Source of the DNA: Deltaproteobacteria bacterium IMCC39146
GTDB lineage: Bacteria > Desulfobacterota > Desulfuromonadia > Desulfuromonadales > BM103
Length of the DNA stretch: 64,000 nt
NCBI GenBank assembly: GCA_030005635.1
Contig: JARUHP010000021.1
Location: forward strand, 1-64,000
Direction of reading: 5' to 3'
Program-made: the position numbers and the translations under genes
The notes under the pieces: generated by a model
The model's input: the letters and a program-made list of their open reading frames with translations, nothing else
Databases searched by the model: none
What the model was told of the DNA's origin: nothing
Shown: positions 7,642-17,283 of the stretch, one piece after another
Layout of the letters: every line of letters begins with the position of its first letter
Numbering within the stretch: the stretch's first letter is position 1

Positions 7642-9255
7642 TTACTCCACAGGCAAACTGATACGAAACAAGGTGCCCTCTCCCGGCTGGCTCTCCAGTT
7701 TAATTGTGCCACCATGCTCACGGATGATATTCTGACAGATGTAAAGGCCCAAACCGGTCCCTTCACCCTCAGGTTTCGTCGTAAAGAAAGGCGCAAAAAC
7801 CTCCTCCTGAAGTTCAGGCGCGATACCGGGGCCTGTGTCTCTAACCTGCAGCTCGACCATCCCTGCCACATTGATGCCAGTAGTCACAGTGATTTTACCC
7901 TGGCTCTGCATCGCATGAGCCGCGTTCATCACCAGGTTGATAATCACCTGTTTGATTTTGTTCGGGTCCACTGTCATCACGGGGATTTCACCGAATTCCG
8001 TGTTGAACTCAATCGACTTACGCTGCAACTCAAAACGAAGCAGCTTCAAAACTTCGACGATCAGGTCATTCAGATTGGCGATACGATTCTTCGTATCGCG
8101 GCTGCTGGAGAAAGAAAGCAAGCCACCGGTCAGATTCTTCAGACGTTCAACTTCCATCTCGATCTTTTCCAGCATTTCCTCCTGAAAACTCGAGAGTGGT
8201 TTTTCGCGCTTCAGAAGTTCGGTAGCATAAGCCACCATGGCGAGGGGGTTGTTGATCTCATGGGCGATCCCGGTCGTAAGACGGCCCACCTCGGCAAGTT
8301 TCTCACTCTGGATCGTCTGGTCCAGTAATCGTTTAAACTCTGTAATGTCTTCGACAATGACGACAACACCGGCAATCTCTTCCCCATCGAAGAGGGGCGC
8401 CAGGCGTCGCTTCTGGAAACGGTTGGTACCATCCAGCTGACGATGAAGAAGACGTAACTTTGCCTTGGTTCCGCTTTGTAGAACTTGGTTAAGCCTGTCC
8501 ACGACACCTTCTTTTATCAGATTGGGGAAAAACCCCACGAGCTTTGAACCGATCGCTGCTTCCGCGCCGACACCGCTCATCTCAACCATGCGCTGATTCC
8601 ATGAGGTAATCACCAGCTCGGCATCAACAGTGTAAACGCCAAGGTTGACGCTCTTCAGAATCCGATCGTTGAATTCATGTAGTTGGCGATAACCGTCCGT
8701 CATCTTTCTGAGACGATCATAGAGCTTGGCATTCTCTATTGCGATTGCTGCTTGCCGACCCAGGATCATCAGGGGTTCGATATCGCTGTGGGAAAACGCA
8801 CCCGGATGCGGGCTCTCCACGTTGAGCACTCCAACCAGTTTCTTTTTGCTGATCAGAGGGACAGCCAGTTCACATTGGGCACCGGGAATACCGGGAACGT
8901 AATCAGGAAGTTTGCGGACATCTTCAACCAGGATGGGCTTTTGGACTTCTGCGGTACGGCCCATAACACCCTGGCCAATAACGATCGGCCCCATCGCTTC
9001 TTCGGTATAACCAAAAGCTGCAGCAGCGACAAGGTGCAGACCATCATCATCAAGCAGACGTATAATTGCATTCTCGAAGCGAAACACATCGCGGGCGACC
9101 CGCAACAGCGAATCGAGCAACTCTTCTATATCGGTTGTTGAAGCGAGTTCCTGGCCTATTTCAACCAGTGCATTCAGTAACCGCCCTGATTTTTGCTCAG
9201 AGACATTTGGCAAGTTTGCAGACATCATCGTAAAAGTTATTAACGCATAAGCCAT
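7642..9255 (-). CDS. GAF-PAS sensor histidine kinase
   Basis: 537 residues, soluble. There is a GAF domain (about 25-180), a short helical linker, a PAS domain (about 200-310), HisKA with the phospho-acceptor in TTGIAHEINNPLAM (about 325-390), and HATPase with N box NLVMNAAHAM, DTGPGI and GTGLGLYI (about 430-537). No receiver is attached and no regulator gene is adjacent. It lies 296 bp upstream of glnK in the same orientation, beyond the RpoN promoter. In Geobacter a kinase of this kind (GnfK) feeds the ANTAR regulator of nitrogen genes, so a nitrogen role is plausible but inferred from position. ATG 9255 has only a weak AGGA site. Confidence 0.85.
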   Translation of the reverse strand: MAYALITFTMMSANLPNVSEQKSGRLLNALVEIGQELASTTDIEELLDSLLRVARDVFRFENAIIRLLDDDGLHLVAAAAFGYTEEAMGPIVIGQGVMGRTAEVQKPILVEDVRKLPDYVPGIPGAQCELAVPLISKKKLVGVLNVESPHPGAFSHSDIEPLMILGRQAAIAIENAKLYDRLRKMTDGYRQLHEFNDRILKSVNLGVYTVDAELVITSWNQRMVEMSGVGAEAAIGSKLVGFFPNLIKEGVVDRLNQVLQSGTKAKLRLLHRQLDGTNRFQKRRLAPLFDGEEIAGVVVIVEDITEFKRLLDQTIQSEKLAEVGRLTTGIAHEINNPLAMVAYATELLKREKPLSSFQEEMLEKIEMEVERLKNLTGGLLSFSSSRDTKNRIANLNDLIVEVLKLLRFELQRKSIEFNTEFGEIPVMTVDPNKIKQVIINLVMNAAHAMQSQGKITVTTGINVAGMVELQVRDTGPGIAPELQEEVFAPFFTTKPEGEGTGLGLYICQNIIREHGGTIKLESQPGEGTLFRISLPVE

Positions 9256-9397
9256 GCCATTTATCCTACTTCAAAAAACACAATGAAATCAGGGCCTTTA
9301 AAGAGAGGGTTTCTTGCTAACTGGAAAGCCTGACTTTTGTGAAGCATTTCATGCCAGCTTTTTAAGCATAATCTTTTTATTATGGCTGGGTTTATCC

Positions 9398-9426
9398 TTG
9401 AGTTACACAAGCATTTTTCCTATACT
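9398..9426 (+). promoter_or_regulatory. Sigma70 promoter of 6S RNA
   Basis: TTGAGT (9398-9403) and TATACT (9421-9426) are separated by 17 bp, close to consensus. Transcription would start near 9433, just before the 6S RNA. Confidence 0.75.
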
Positions 9427-9446
9427 GAGAGTGTATTGGGTTATTC

Positions 9447-9635
9447 ATTCTGCTCTCTGCCCTGTATGTGTGGTTGCTATACCCACGCGGAATAATTTTC
9501 AATCGGGAATGTTCTTGTGAAAGTGGTGTGCATGCCTGCCTCGTAGCAGGACGCCTGAAGCGTTCACAGTTCCACCCACCTAGTTGGCCGTCGTCGTGAG
9601 GTCACGAACCCACGGCAGGCGTGGAGGGCAAAAGA
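9447..9635 (+). ncRNA. ssrS: 6S RNA
   Basis: A stretch of about 180 bases has the layout of 6S RNA. A closing stem pairs TGCCCT (9458-9463) with AGGGCA (9625-9630), and an inner stem pairs GCCTGCC (near 9534) with GGCAGGC (near 9614). The middle carries GTGTGCATGCC, GACGCCTGAAGCG and TTCACAGTTCCACC in the same order as the E. coli molecule. A near-consensus promoter precedes it and an intrinsic terminator follows. 6S RNA mimics open promoter DNA and sequesters sigma70 RNA polymerase. Exact ends are estimated. Confidence 0.8.
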
Positions 9636-9664
9636 AAAGACGTCGGGTATCCGGCGTCTTTTTC
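9636..9664 (+). terminator. Terminator of 6S RNA
   Basis: AAAGACGTCGG and CCGGCGTCTTT pair around a GTAT loop, followed by TTTC. It lies directly behind the 6S closing stem. Confidence 0.85.
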
Positions 9665-9745
9665 TTTCATACGGGGGTGCACTGATACCCCTTCGCCACA
9701 CATCTGCCCCTTGCTATCTTTGCCCGGATCTTTCGGAAGGTTTTT

Positions 9746-10921
9746 ATGACAACTCTTGAGAATGCCGACATACATCGCGTGACCATTGATAACCGGGAAT
9801 TTGTCCTGGTTGGCACGGCACACATCTCCCAGGAGTCCGTTGATACGGTCAACGTGGTTATTCGGGAAGAGAACCCGGACACGGTTTGCGTTGAGTTAGA
9901 TGAGCAGCGCCACCGGGCATTGAGCAACCCACGCCATTGGGAATCACTCAATCTGATCCAGGTTATCAAGCAGGGCCAAGCGCCCTTTTTGCTGGCAAAC
10001 CTCGCCCTGGCCTCGTTTCAGAAACGCATGGGATTGCAGACGGGCGTCAAACCTGGAGCAGAGCTGGCCGCAGCCGCAGCAACAGCACTAGAGTTGGGGA
10101 AAGACCTGCAGTTGGTCGACCGGGAGATTCGTACAACCCTGTTGCGCGCCTGGCGCAAAGCAGGGCTCTGGAAAAAGATGACTCTCCTTTCAACCCTTCT
10201 CGCCAGCATGTTCGACTCCCAGGAACTCAACGAAGAAGAACTCGCCAAACTGCGTCAGACAGACACCCTTACAGCCATGCTCGATGAAATGGCCGATGTG
10301 TTGCCGACCGTGAAAACAATCCTGGTTGATGAACGCGACACCTTCATGGCTCACAAGATCTTCAAGTCACCGGGAGAAAAGATCGTTGCTATCGTCGGTG
10401 CGGCTCACATGCCGGGAATTCTCAAGAAGTTGGGGCAGGATTTTTCCACTGAAGAGATCGATGAACTTTCTGTTATTCCGGCAAAGACGTCATTCTCAAA
10501 AGTCCTTCCCTGGTTAATCCCGGCGATTGTAATCGCACTGTTTATCGTAGGTTTCATGACCGGAAACTCTGAGCAACTGGCTGATGCTGCCATTGCATGG
10601 GTTCTCGCCAACGGCGTGCTTTCTGCACTGGGAGCCTTGATTGCCCTGGGTCATCCGCTGACGATACTGGCAGCTTTTATTGCCGCCCCCATCACCTCGC
10701 TCAACCCAACCATCGGCGCCGGCTTTGTCACCGGCCTGGTACAGGCGTTTATCGCCCCTCCGCAAGTCAAAGATATGGAACATGTCGCCGAAGACATATC
10801 GGCGATCAGTGGTTGGTGGAAGAACCGCCTGACCAGAGTACTGCTGGTCTTTTTATTCTCTTCTCTCGGCTCCGCAATCGGCACCATGGTCGCCTTCGGC
10901 TGGCTTAAAGACCTCTTTTAA
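9746..10921 (+). CDS. TraB/PrgY family membrane protein
   Basis: 391 residues. The N-terminal ~235 residues form the TraB domain: LVGTAHISQESVDTV near 24, CVELDEQRH near 50 and the VGAAHMPGI motif near 218, the GxxH residues shared with putative erythromycin-esterase-fold hydrolases. The last ~140 residues hold about four hydrophobic helices. The family includes the enterococcal pheromone-shutdown protein PrgY, but in Gram-negative bacteria the substrate is unknown. The start ATG 9746 follows GGAAGG. It is monocistronic and followed by a long inverted repeat. Confidence 0.82.
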   Translation: MTTLENADIHRVTIDNREFVLVGTAHISQESVDTVNVVIREENPDTVCVELDEQRHRALSNPRHWESLNLIQVIKQGQAPFLLANLALASFQKRMGLQTGVKPGAELAAAAATALELGKDLQLVDREIRTTLLRAWRKAGLWKKMTLLSTLLASMFDSQELNEEELAKLRQTDTLTAMLDEMADVLPTVKTILVDERDTFMAHKIFKSPGEKIVAIVGAAHMPGILKKLGQDFSTEEIDELSVIPAKTSFSKVLPWLIPAIVIALFIVGFMTGNSEQLADAAIAWVLANGVLSALGALIALGHPLTILAAFIAAPITSLNPTIGAGFVTGLVQAFIAPPQVKDMEHVAEDISAISGWWKNRLTRVLLVFLFSSLGSAIGTMVAFGWLKDLF

Positions 10922-10957
10922 AATCGCAAGTACAAACCAAAAAACAGAATAGCCAAA

Positions 10958-11042
10958 CTTCTTTTTAACGCAAAGACGCGAAGTCACAGAGAATTGGATT
11001 ATGGCCTCTTTCTCTACCCCTTCGCGCCTTTGCGTTCAAGAC
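10958..11042. repeat. Long inverted repeat of the CGCAAAGACGC family
   Basis: AACGCAAAGACGCGAAG on the left is mirrored by CTTCGCGCCTTTGCGTT on the right, about 45 bases apart. It lies between convergent genes. Related copies are at 27128, 33054 and 46799. Confidence 0.75.
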
Positions 11043-11068
11043 TGTGGTCCATAAAAGCTAATGTAAAA

Positions 11069-12790
11069 TCACAAAAAGCTATTTTTCGCCAGACGTGAAC
11101 CAATGCTCACCTCCAATTGATCCATAACCCGGTAGGCAGGCTCAGTCAGGGCGACATCCAGATCAAGATCCCGGAAATAAACATCTCGTCGGAAATGGGT
11201 CAAGCCTTCAGGGGAAACCCACGCTGTCCAGTACTGGATATGTACTGGCAAAGGTTTGATCGGAACCTGTTCCGGGGCCGTCGCTTCGAAAAGTTCTTGC
11301 AGGCGCGCTGCTCCAAGTTCATTCTCCAGCAGGTAATAAGCAAGCTCCTGTGGTCTTTCGACCCGGATACAACCTGAACTGAAGGAACGGACATTGTTGC
11401 CGAACAGATAAGTCTGGTTGGTATCATGCAGGTAGACGTTGAACTTGTTCGGGAACATGAATTTCACACGGCCCAAAGGGTTCCATGGGCCCGGTTCCAT
11501 GCGCAACAGGCCCGGAAAAGTCGCGGCTTTAACAGTGTCCCAATCAATTCCCTCTGTGTCGACAAAGACCCCCTTCTCTCGCCGTGAAAGAATCCGAAAA
11601 TGCTTTTCTTCGAGATAAGCCGGATTACGCTTTATCTTTGGCAGCTTGTCTTCCCTGAGGATCGTCGGAGGGACGGTCCAGTAAGGTGCGAACTCGAGAT
11701 AAGTCATGCGTGCAGAGAAGACTGGCGTCTTGCGGTACAGGGTTCCAACGATCACCGGCATCTGCATCACTATTTCGTCATCCTCAACGACCTTAAGCGA
11801 GAAGTCGGCAACGTTCACACTAAGGTGTCGCTTACCAAGGCTTTTCGGCATCCAACGCCATCGTTCAAGGTTCAATTCAATCTGACGGATCCGTTCTTCA
11901 ACGGAAACATTCAGCGCTTCCAGGGTTTTAGGGCCGACCGCTCCGTCAGCGACCAGACCATGCCTGAATTGAAAGAGGCGTACCGCCTCTTCCGTTTCGT
12001 GATCGTAATCAGTTGTCGTGGTCACGGAATCGACAAGATCACCGGTTTTCAACAAGAACGTGCGTAATAAAGGCAACCTTTCATCGTGACCGCCAGGACG
12101 AATTGATGGGCCGGAAGGGATCTCGAGCCAGCCACCGAGAGCAGAGAGCTCCTGATACTGACGGAGAGTCTTAACCAGGAGGCGATAACCTTCATGAGGA
12201 GGGCTCAACCCTTCAAGAACCTGCCCCATACGATGGCTCTTGGTTGCGTATTCAAGCAGTTTGATCAGGTCAGCTTTACGTCGTCTGGCGCGCCAGTCAA
12301 CATGGGCTAAGGCCGGGTCAACTTGCCCTTCCACCATATGCGTGGCATAAGTAAGAAACGCTTGAGAGAGGAAAAGATCCAGAACAGCTCGATTGGTAGG
12401 TGCTAGAGGAAGGCTGTGCAGGGCAAAATCAGTTTGAATACGGAGCAAGCCTTCCAGTTCGGCCAGCAGGTAATCGTCTCCACATAAGCCGAGTGCGCCA
12501 GCATTCCGGAGATATTCAAGTAAAGTCCCTGCTTCAGGCCTGAGTCGCCAGCCATCAAACCAGACCGACTGATAATCTCTTTGTTCGTAAAGCTTGGCGA
12601 TCTGAGCGTGGGAAAGGAACCGGGAGACACTGACCAGAGAGGTCGGAGAAGAGTTCCTGTTTTCCAGAAGAACTTGTATTTGTTGCCTGTTCTCATTGTC
12701 AAAAAGCGCATCGATGCCAGACACCTGCCCGGCAAAAGTCGGCAGCGCCCAGAAAAAGATAAAAATAATCAATGACAGTTTTCTTAACAT
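11069..12790 (-). CDS. L,D-transpeptidase (YcbB/LdtD type)
   Basis: 573 residues: signal peptide (about 1-20), a scaffold domain, a peptidoglycan-binding helix bundle near 265-305 (YDHETEEAVRLFQFRHGL), and a YkuD catalytic domain near 330-510. The catalytic cysteine is in SSGCIRVERP, preceded by the histidine in YLHDTN. These periplasmic enzymes make 3-3 crosslinks between meso-diaminopimelate residues in peptidoglycan. The length matches the large YcbB class. It is monocistronic on the minus strand. The start ATG 12790 gives a good signal peptide though its ribosome site is weak. Confidence 0.88.
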   Translation of the reverse strand: MLRKLSLIIFIFFWALPTFAGQVSGIDALFDNENRQQIQVLLENRNSSPTSLVSVSRFLSHAQIAKLYEQRDYQSVWFDGWRLRPEAGTLLEYLRNAGALGLCGDDYLLAELEGLLRIQTDFALHSLPLAPTNRAVLDLFLSQAFLTYATHMVEGQVDPALAHVDWRARRRKADLIKLLEYATKSHRMGQVLEGLSPPHEGYRLLVKTLRQYQELSALGGWLEIPSGPSIRPGGHDERLPLLRTFLLKTGDLVDSVTTTTDYDHETEEAVRLFQFRHGLVADGAVGPKTLEALNVSVEERIRQIELNLERWRWMPKSLGKRHLSVNVADFSLKVVEDDEIVMQMPVIVGTLYRKTPVFSARMTYLEFAPYWTVPPTILREDKLPKIKRNPAYLEEKHFRILSRREKGVFVDTEGIDWDTVKAATFPGLLRMEPGPWNPLGRVKFMFPNKFNVYLHDTNQTYLFGNNVRSFSSGCIRVERPQELAYYLLENELGAARLQELFEATAPEQVPIKPLPVHIQYWTAWVSPEGLTHFRRDVYFRDLDLDVALTEPAYRVMDQLEVSIGSRLAKNSFL

Positions 12791-13073
12791 CGGTGGGCCC
12801 CAAACACTTCATAAATCAATTTGTTCACGAATTAAGGGTTAGACAAGACAAGGCTATTTAGCAAAAATAATTATAAGATTTACCGGCCAGTAGATGCCTA
12901 TCAACTTCAAAACAAGCTATTCCGATTGGAGCCACAATGTACAAACTGGCCACATTCCAACATAACACCCGGGTGAACTTGCATACACTGACACCGAACG
13001 TTATGATGACAAGCATACAACCTTTCACGAGAAAAACAGCTTTTCATATAACAGGACGCAGACCAATATACTC

Positions 13074-16013
13074 ATGAGTTACAACCTGAAAACACGTATA
13101 GCGATTTCCGTCTCGCTATTAGTTCTTAGTTTCATGGCACTATTAAGCTGGATGGCTCTATCTTACTTTGAAGGAGAGTTTAAAGCAGCGACCTTCTCAC
13201 ACTTTGCAGATAACCTTGAAATAACAGCAAAGGGAATTTCCAATAGGGTTGAGCATTCTCAACAGATACTGAGGTCCATTCGAAAAACGCTCCCTACAGA
13301 CATATTGGACGATCATGAGAAGATCCAATCATTCCTTGAAGAACAAGAGACAGGCCTGCTGACATTTGACAACGGCATCACCCTTTTTGGTGCTGACGGC
13401 CGACTGATCGGAGTCCATCCCCGACAGGACGATGTGATAGATCTGGACTTCTCCTCCCGTGATTACATCAAAACAACCCTGAAGACAGGGCAGCCCTACA
13501 TCTCAACTCCTTTCAAATCCCGCCAGAAGCATCATCATCCGATCATAATGATGACAGTGCCCATCCTTGACAAGAGCGGCAAAGTCATTGCGGTGCTCGG
13601 CGGCAGCTTTGATTTATACAGTAATAATTTTTTGCAGACGCTGATCACCAGCAAAATTGGCAAAGAGGGCTATTACTTGCTGGTCGACCATCAAGGAACT
13701 CTAGTTGTTCACCCGGACAAGAACAAGATTCTCAGCTCAGCAGAAATTCTTTTTTCACAGCAACAGCTATCAACCTTTGGCAACACTGATCACGGCAGGA
13801 TAACGGATGTTCCTTCAGCCCGCAAAAAAATGCTCGGTTCTTTTCAACGGATTGAACCCCTTAATTGGTCTTTAATAGCCCTCTCAACCCAAGAGCACGA
13901 TTATAAACCGATCCACCAAGCGCGAATCTACCTTGTTATCGCTCTCGCAATTCTATCTCTCGTCACAGTTCTGATCGTGCGCATGCTCAGCAATCGCCTG
14001 ACTTCCCCACTGGTTGATCTGACAGAAAAAGTCCGTCTTCAAACAACCCAGGATGACATGCCATTGGGTATCGAGACCAGTGATTATATAGAGTTGGGAG
14101 ACTTGGCCGATTCCATTCAACGACTCATGACTGACGTCTCCACCCAACGTAAAGAGTTGAACGATCAATTGGCTTTTTTGCAGAAGCTGATTGATACCAT
14201 TCCCGGGCCAGTTTTTTATAAAGACAAGCGTTTCCGTTACATTGGCTGCAACACCGCATTCCAGAAGTTTATCGGCATCTCTCGTGAGGAACTGATCGGA
14301 AAATCTGTTTTCGACATTGCACCACCGAGCCTGGCCAAGATTTATCATCAAGCAGATATCGAGCTATGGGAAGGCGGTGGCGAACAGGTTTACGAAACAA
14401 ACGTAAAATACGCAGACGGCTCTTTTCACGATGTCATTTATTACAAAAAAGTATTCAAGAATACCAACGGTGAACCAGCAGGAATGATCGGAACTTTTCT
14501 CGACATTACCGATCGGAAAAAATCAGAGGATGCTTTATCCCTCAGCGAAAAACGTTTTCGGTTACTGGTTGAGAATGCTGCAGACGCCTTCTTCCTTCAC
14601 GACAAGAGCGGAAAAATCCTCGACGTCAACCAACAGGCTTGTTTGAGCCTTGGCTATTCTCGTGACGAGCTTTTATCTATGGAAATACCTGATATTTCTT
14701 TCGACTTTGACTCCACGACTCTTAACAACTTGCATGACGAAATGAAAGACAGAGGCAAGCTAACAGCCGAGGACAATCATCGTCGTAAAGACGGCACGAT
14801 TTTCCCGGTTGAGCTCAGGCTTTGCTACACAGACCAGGACGGAGGGCGGATTATTGCTCTCGCACGCGATATCTCTGATCGCAAAAAAGCTGAGGATGTT
14901 CTACAGCAGGCTCTGCATGACACACAAACAGCCAAAGAACAGGTAGACAACATTCTTCGCTGTACAGCCGACGGGCTGGTTGTTACAAATCGGCGTAACC
15001 GGGTCACTCACATCAACAAGATTGCTGAAGAGATGCTTGATGTGACTGCCGAAGACGTCCTCGGCCATGCCTTCACCAAGCTATTCATCAACCGCAACTT
15101 GCGAGAACAGGCTAAGAACTTTTTAAATCAAGCTGATCAAGAAGCGCAGCAATTCGACTTCAAGCTCAACCTGTCGGGCTATCAATTCCCACGGATTATC
15201 GAAGCACGCTCGTCCATGTTGAGGACAGAAGATGGCGCTCAGGCCGGCATTGTCACACTCCTGCGAGATGTCTCCAGAGAACGTGAGCTCGATCAGATCA
15301 AGGGTGAGTTCATCTCAACAGCCGCCCATGAATTGCGAACCCCTATGGCTGTAATCATGGGTTATATTGAGATACTGATGGACAAGGAGCAGTTCGGACC
15401 ATTTACGGAAGCAAAAGAGCTTGAGTTTCTAGGAGAGGTCTATCGCAAGGGTGAGGCTCTCAGCCAGATCGTCGACGACCTCTTTGACATCAGTCGTATC
15501 GAGGCTGGGCTGCCCTTACCTATCGATAGAGAGCACTGCGACATGAACGAAATTATTCGCGAGGTCGTGGCCCATTACAACAAACACACGACAAAGCACG
15601 ATTTCAAGATGTCTCTCTCTGATGATACGCAAGGTCATATCGACCGCAACAAAATAACACAGGTCATTGAGAACCTGGTCAGCAACGCCGTCAAGTATTC
15701 TCAGGAAGGTGGTCTTATAGAAATCACCACGGCCCAAAAAGAAGACAGACTTCTGCAGGTCAACATCAAAGATCAGGGGAGTGGGATGTCAGAAGGTCAG
15801 ATCGAACGTATTTTCGATAAATTTTACAGGGTCGACAACTCCAACACCGCAATCAGCGGACTGGGCCTGGGCATGAGTATCGTCAAGTCAATTATCGAGG
15901 GCCATGATGGTCGTATCTGGGTTGAAAGCAGCGAAGAACAAGGCACCTGCGTTTCCTTCACGATCCCCTTGCAAAAAGACTTCAACAACCCATCGATCCA
16001 GTCGACCATATGA
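13074..16013 (+). CDS. Membrane sensor histidine kinase, Cache-HAMP-PAS x3
   Basis: 979 residues. Membrane segment 1 is at about 8-30, with a periplasmic double-Cache-like sensor at about 35-275 (GGSFDLYSNNF, YYLLVDHQGTLVVHPD). Membrane segment 2 is at about 283-303, then a HAMP-like linker. Three PAS domains start near 365, 490 and 615. HisKA has STAAHELRTPMAVIMGY (about 742) and HATPase has NLVSNAVKYS, DQGSGM and LGLGMSIVKS. Cache domains usually bind small metabolites such as amino or organic acids. Its stop overlaps the start of the LysE exporter gene by four bases (ATGA), so a link to amino-acid sensing is reasonable but not shown. No receiver is attached. Confidence 0.88.
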   Translation: MSYNLKTRIAISVSLLVLSFMALLSWMALSYFEGEFKAATFSHFADNLEITAKGISNRVEHSQQILRSIRKTLPTDILDDHEKIQSFLEEQETGLLTFDNGITLFGADGRLIGVHPRQDDVIDLDFSSRDYIKTTLKTGQPYISTPFKSRQKHHHPIIMMTVPILDKSGKVIAVLGGSFDLYSNNFLQTLITSKIGKEGYYLLVDHQGTLVVHPDKNKILSSAEILFSQQQLSTFGNTDHGRITDVPSARKKMLGSFQRIEPLNWSLIALSTQEHDYKPIHQARIYLVIALAILSLVTVLIVRMLSNRLTSPLVDLTEKVRLQTTQDDMPLGIETSDYIELGDLADSIQRLMTDVSTQRKELNDQLAFLQKLIDTIPGPVFYKDKRFRYIGCNTAFQKFIGISREELIGKSVFDIAPPSLAKIYHQADIELWEGGGEQVYETNVKYADGSFHDVIYYKKVFKNTNGEPAGMIGTFLDITDRKKSEDALSLSEKRFRLLVENAADAFFLHDKSGKILDVNQQACLSLGYSRDELLSMEIPDISFDFDSTTLNNLHDEMKDRGKLTAEDNHRRKDGTIFPVELRLCYTDQDGGRIIALARDISDRKKAEDVLQQALHDTQTAKEQVDNILRCTADGLVVTNRRNRVTHINKIAEEMLDVTAEDVLGHAFTKLFINRNLREQAKNFLNQADQEAQQFDFKLNLSGYQFPRIIEARSSMLRTEDGAQAGIVTLLRDVSRERELDQIKGEFISTAAHELRTPMAVIMGYIEILMDKEQFGPFTEAKELEFLGEVYRKGEALSQIVDDLFDISRIEAGLPLPIDREHCDMNEIIREVVAHYNKHTTKHDFKMSLSDDTQGHIDRNKITQVIENLVSNAVKYSQEGGLIEITTAQKEDRLLQVNIKDQGSGMSEGQIERIFDKFYRVDNSNTAISGLGLGMSIVKSIIEGHDGRIWVESSEEQGTCVSFTIPLQKDFNNPSIQSTI

Positions 16014-16639
16014 ACTTCTGGCAGGGCTTCACCATAGTAACCTTTGTTCACCTCCTGGCTGCGGCCTCACCGGGGCCGGACTTTGCTCTCGTAACAAGGC
16101 AATCCCTGCTCCATGGTCGAACAGCCGGAGTCCTTACGAGCCTGGGCATTTCACTCGGGCTGGCCATACATATTCTTTATTCTGCAGCGGGTCTGGCGGT
16201 CGTCGTTGCGCATTCTGTGGAATGGATGGTGGTCGTTAAACTGGCCGGCGGAATCTACCTGATATATTTGGGGATCAAAGGGTTACGGGCCAAGCATCAC
16301 TCAGCGGACTATAACCAGGAGCTTCAGCTAGCGACGAACAACTCGGCTTTTCGCATGATTTCAACAGGGTTTTTCTGTAATGCCCTCAACCCTAAAGCAC
16401 CGGTATATTTCCTCTCACTCTTTACTGTGATACTCTCTCCGGGTATTCCCTTACTGAATCTGGCAATCTATGGTATCTGGATCATGGTGTTGCAAATGCT
16501 CTGGTTTACCTCCATGGCCTGCTTATTCACTAAACCTGCCATTCGTCAGAGAGTTGTGAAGTTCGGGCACTGGATAGACCGGACCTTTGGCGTTGTTATG
16601 CTGGTTCTGGGTCTGCAGGTTCTAAACTCTATCCGATAA
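16010..16639 (+). CDS. LysE/RhtB family exporter 1
   Basis: 209 residues with about six membrane helices and the family start AAASPGPDFALVTRQSLLHG. LysE/RhtB proteins export amino acids or related metabolites across the inner membrane. The gene starts inside the stop region of the PAS kinase (four-base overlap), which implies translational coupling, and a paralogue follows 16 bp later. The substrate cannot be predicted from sequence. Confidence 0.88.
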   Translation: MNFWQGFTIVTFVHLLAAASPGPDFALVTRQSLLHGRTAGVLTSLGISLGLAIHILYSAAGLAVVVAHSVEWMVVVKLAGGIYLIYLGIKGLRAKHHSADYNQELQLATNNSAFRMISTGFFCNALNPKAPVYFLSLFTVILSPGIPLLNLAIYGIWIMVLQMLWFTSMACLFTKPAIRQRVVKFGHWIDRTFGVVMLVLGLQVLNSIR

Positions 16640-16655
16640 CTAAAAACAGGTCGTC

Positions 16656-17282
16656 ATGCTCTCGATTGAAACCTTCTCTGCATTTTTTCTTGCCTCCACC
16701 CTGCTCGCCATTGCACCGGGACCGGATAACGTTTTCGTTCTGACGCAATCGGCCCTACATGGCAAGCTTTCCGGACTGGTCGTTGTCTTCGGCTTATGTA
16801 CAGGCCTGCTGTTCCATACCACAGCCGTGGCTTTCGGTGTCGCCGTTATTTTTCAAGCCTCAACGCTCGCATTTACACTTTTAAAGGTCATTGGTGCCGG
16901 CTACCTGGTTTACCTGGCCTGGCAAATCTTTCGCGCTTCACCTGAACAGATCAGCATGCAGAGCGACCAGCAGAAGAGGCCGGGAACACTCTATCGCCGC
17001 GGCATCATCATGAACCTGACCAATCCGAAAGTGTCGATCTTCTTCCTCGCTTTTCTACCGCAATTTGCAGACCCGGTTCGGGGTCCAATCAGCCTGCAGA
17101 TGGTTGCCCTCGGTGGGATATTCATTACCGCGACCATTTTGGTGTTTGGTACAATTGCCCTGATTGGTGGCGCTCTGGGTGAGTGGCTCAACCGCTCCGA
17201 ACATGCGCAAAGGGTCATGAACTGGACTGCGGGAACGATCTTTGTAGGCCTCGCGTTAAAGCTGGTCACTGCGGAGAGATAA
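16656..17282 (+). CDS. LysE/RhtB family exporter 2
   Basis: 208 residues with six helices, opening with LLAIAPGPDNVFVLTQSALHG and carrying the NLTNPKVSIFFLAFLPQF segment typical of RhtB-type exporters. The two exporters are clearly different in sequence, so this is not a recent duplication, and they may handle different amino acids. It lies between exporter 1 (16 bp) and trmO (1 bp) and is probably part of the same transcript. Confidence 0.88.
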   Translation: MLSIETFSAFFLASTLLAIAPGPDNVFVLTQSALHGKLSGLVVVFGLCTGLLFHTTAVAFGVAVIFQASTLAFTLLKVIGAGYLVYLAWQIFRASPEQISMQSDQQKRPGTLYRRGIIMNLTNPKVSIFFLAFLPQFADPVRGPISLQMVALGGIFITATILVFGTIALIGGALGEWLNRSEHAQRVMNWTAGTIFVGLALKLVTAER

Positions 17283-17283
17283 G

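Noticed and set aside
12791-13073. Shared control region between the L,D-transpeptidase and the PAS kinase.
   Set aside because: No RpoN or sigma70 pair with good spacing and no palindrome could be supported by eye.
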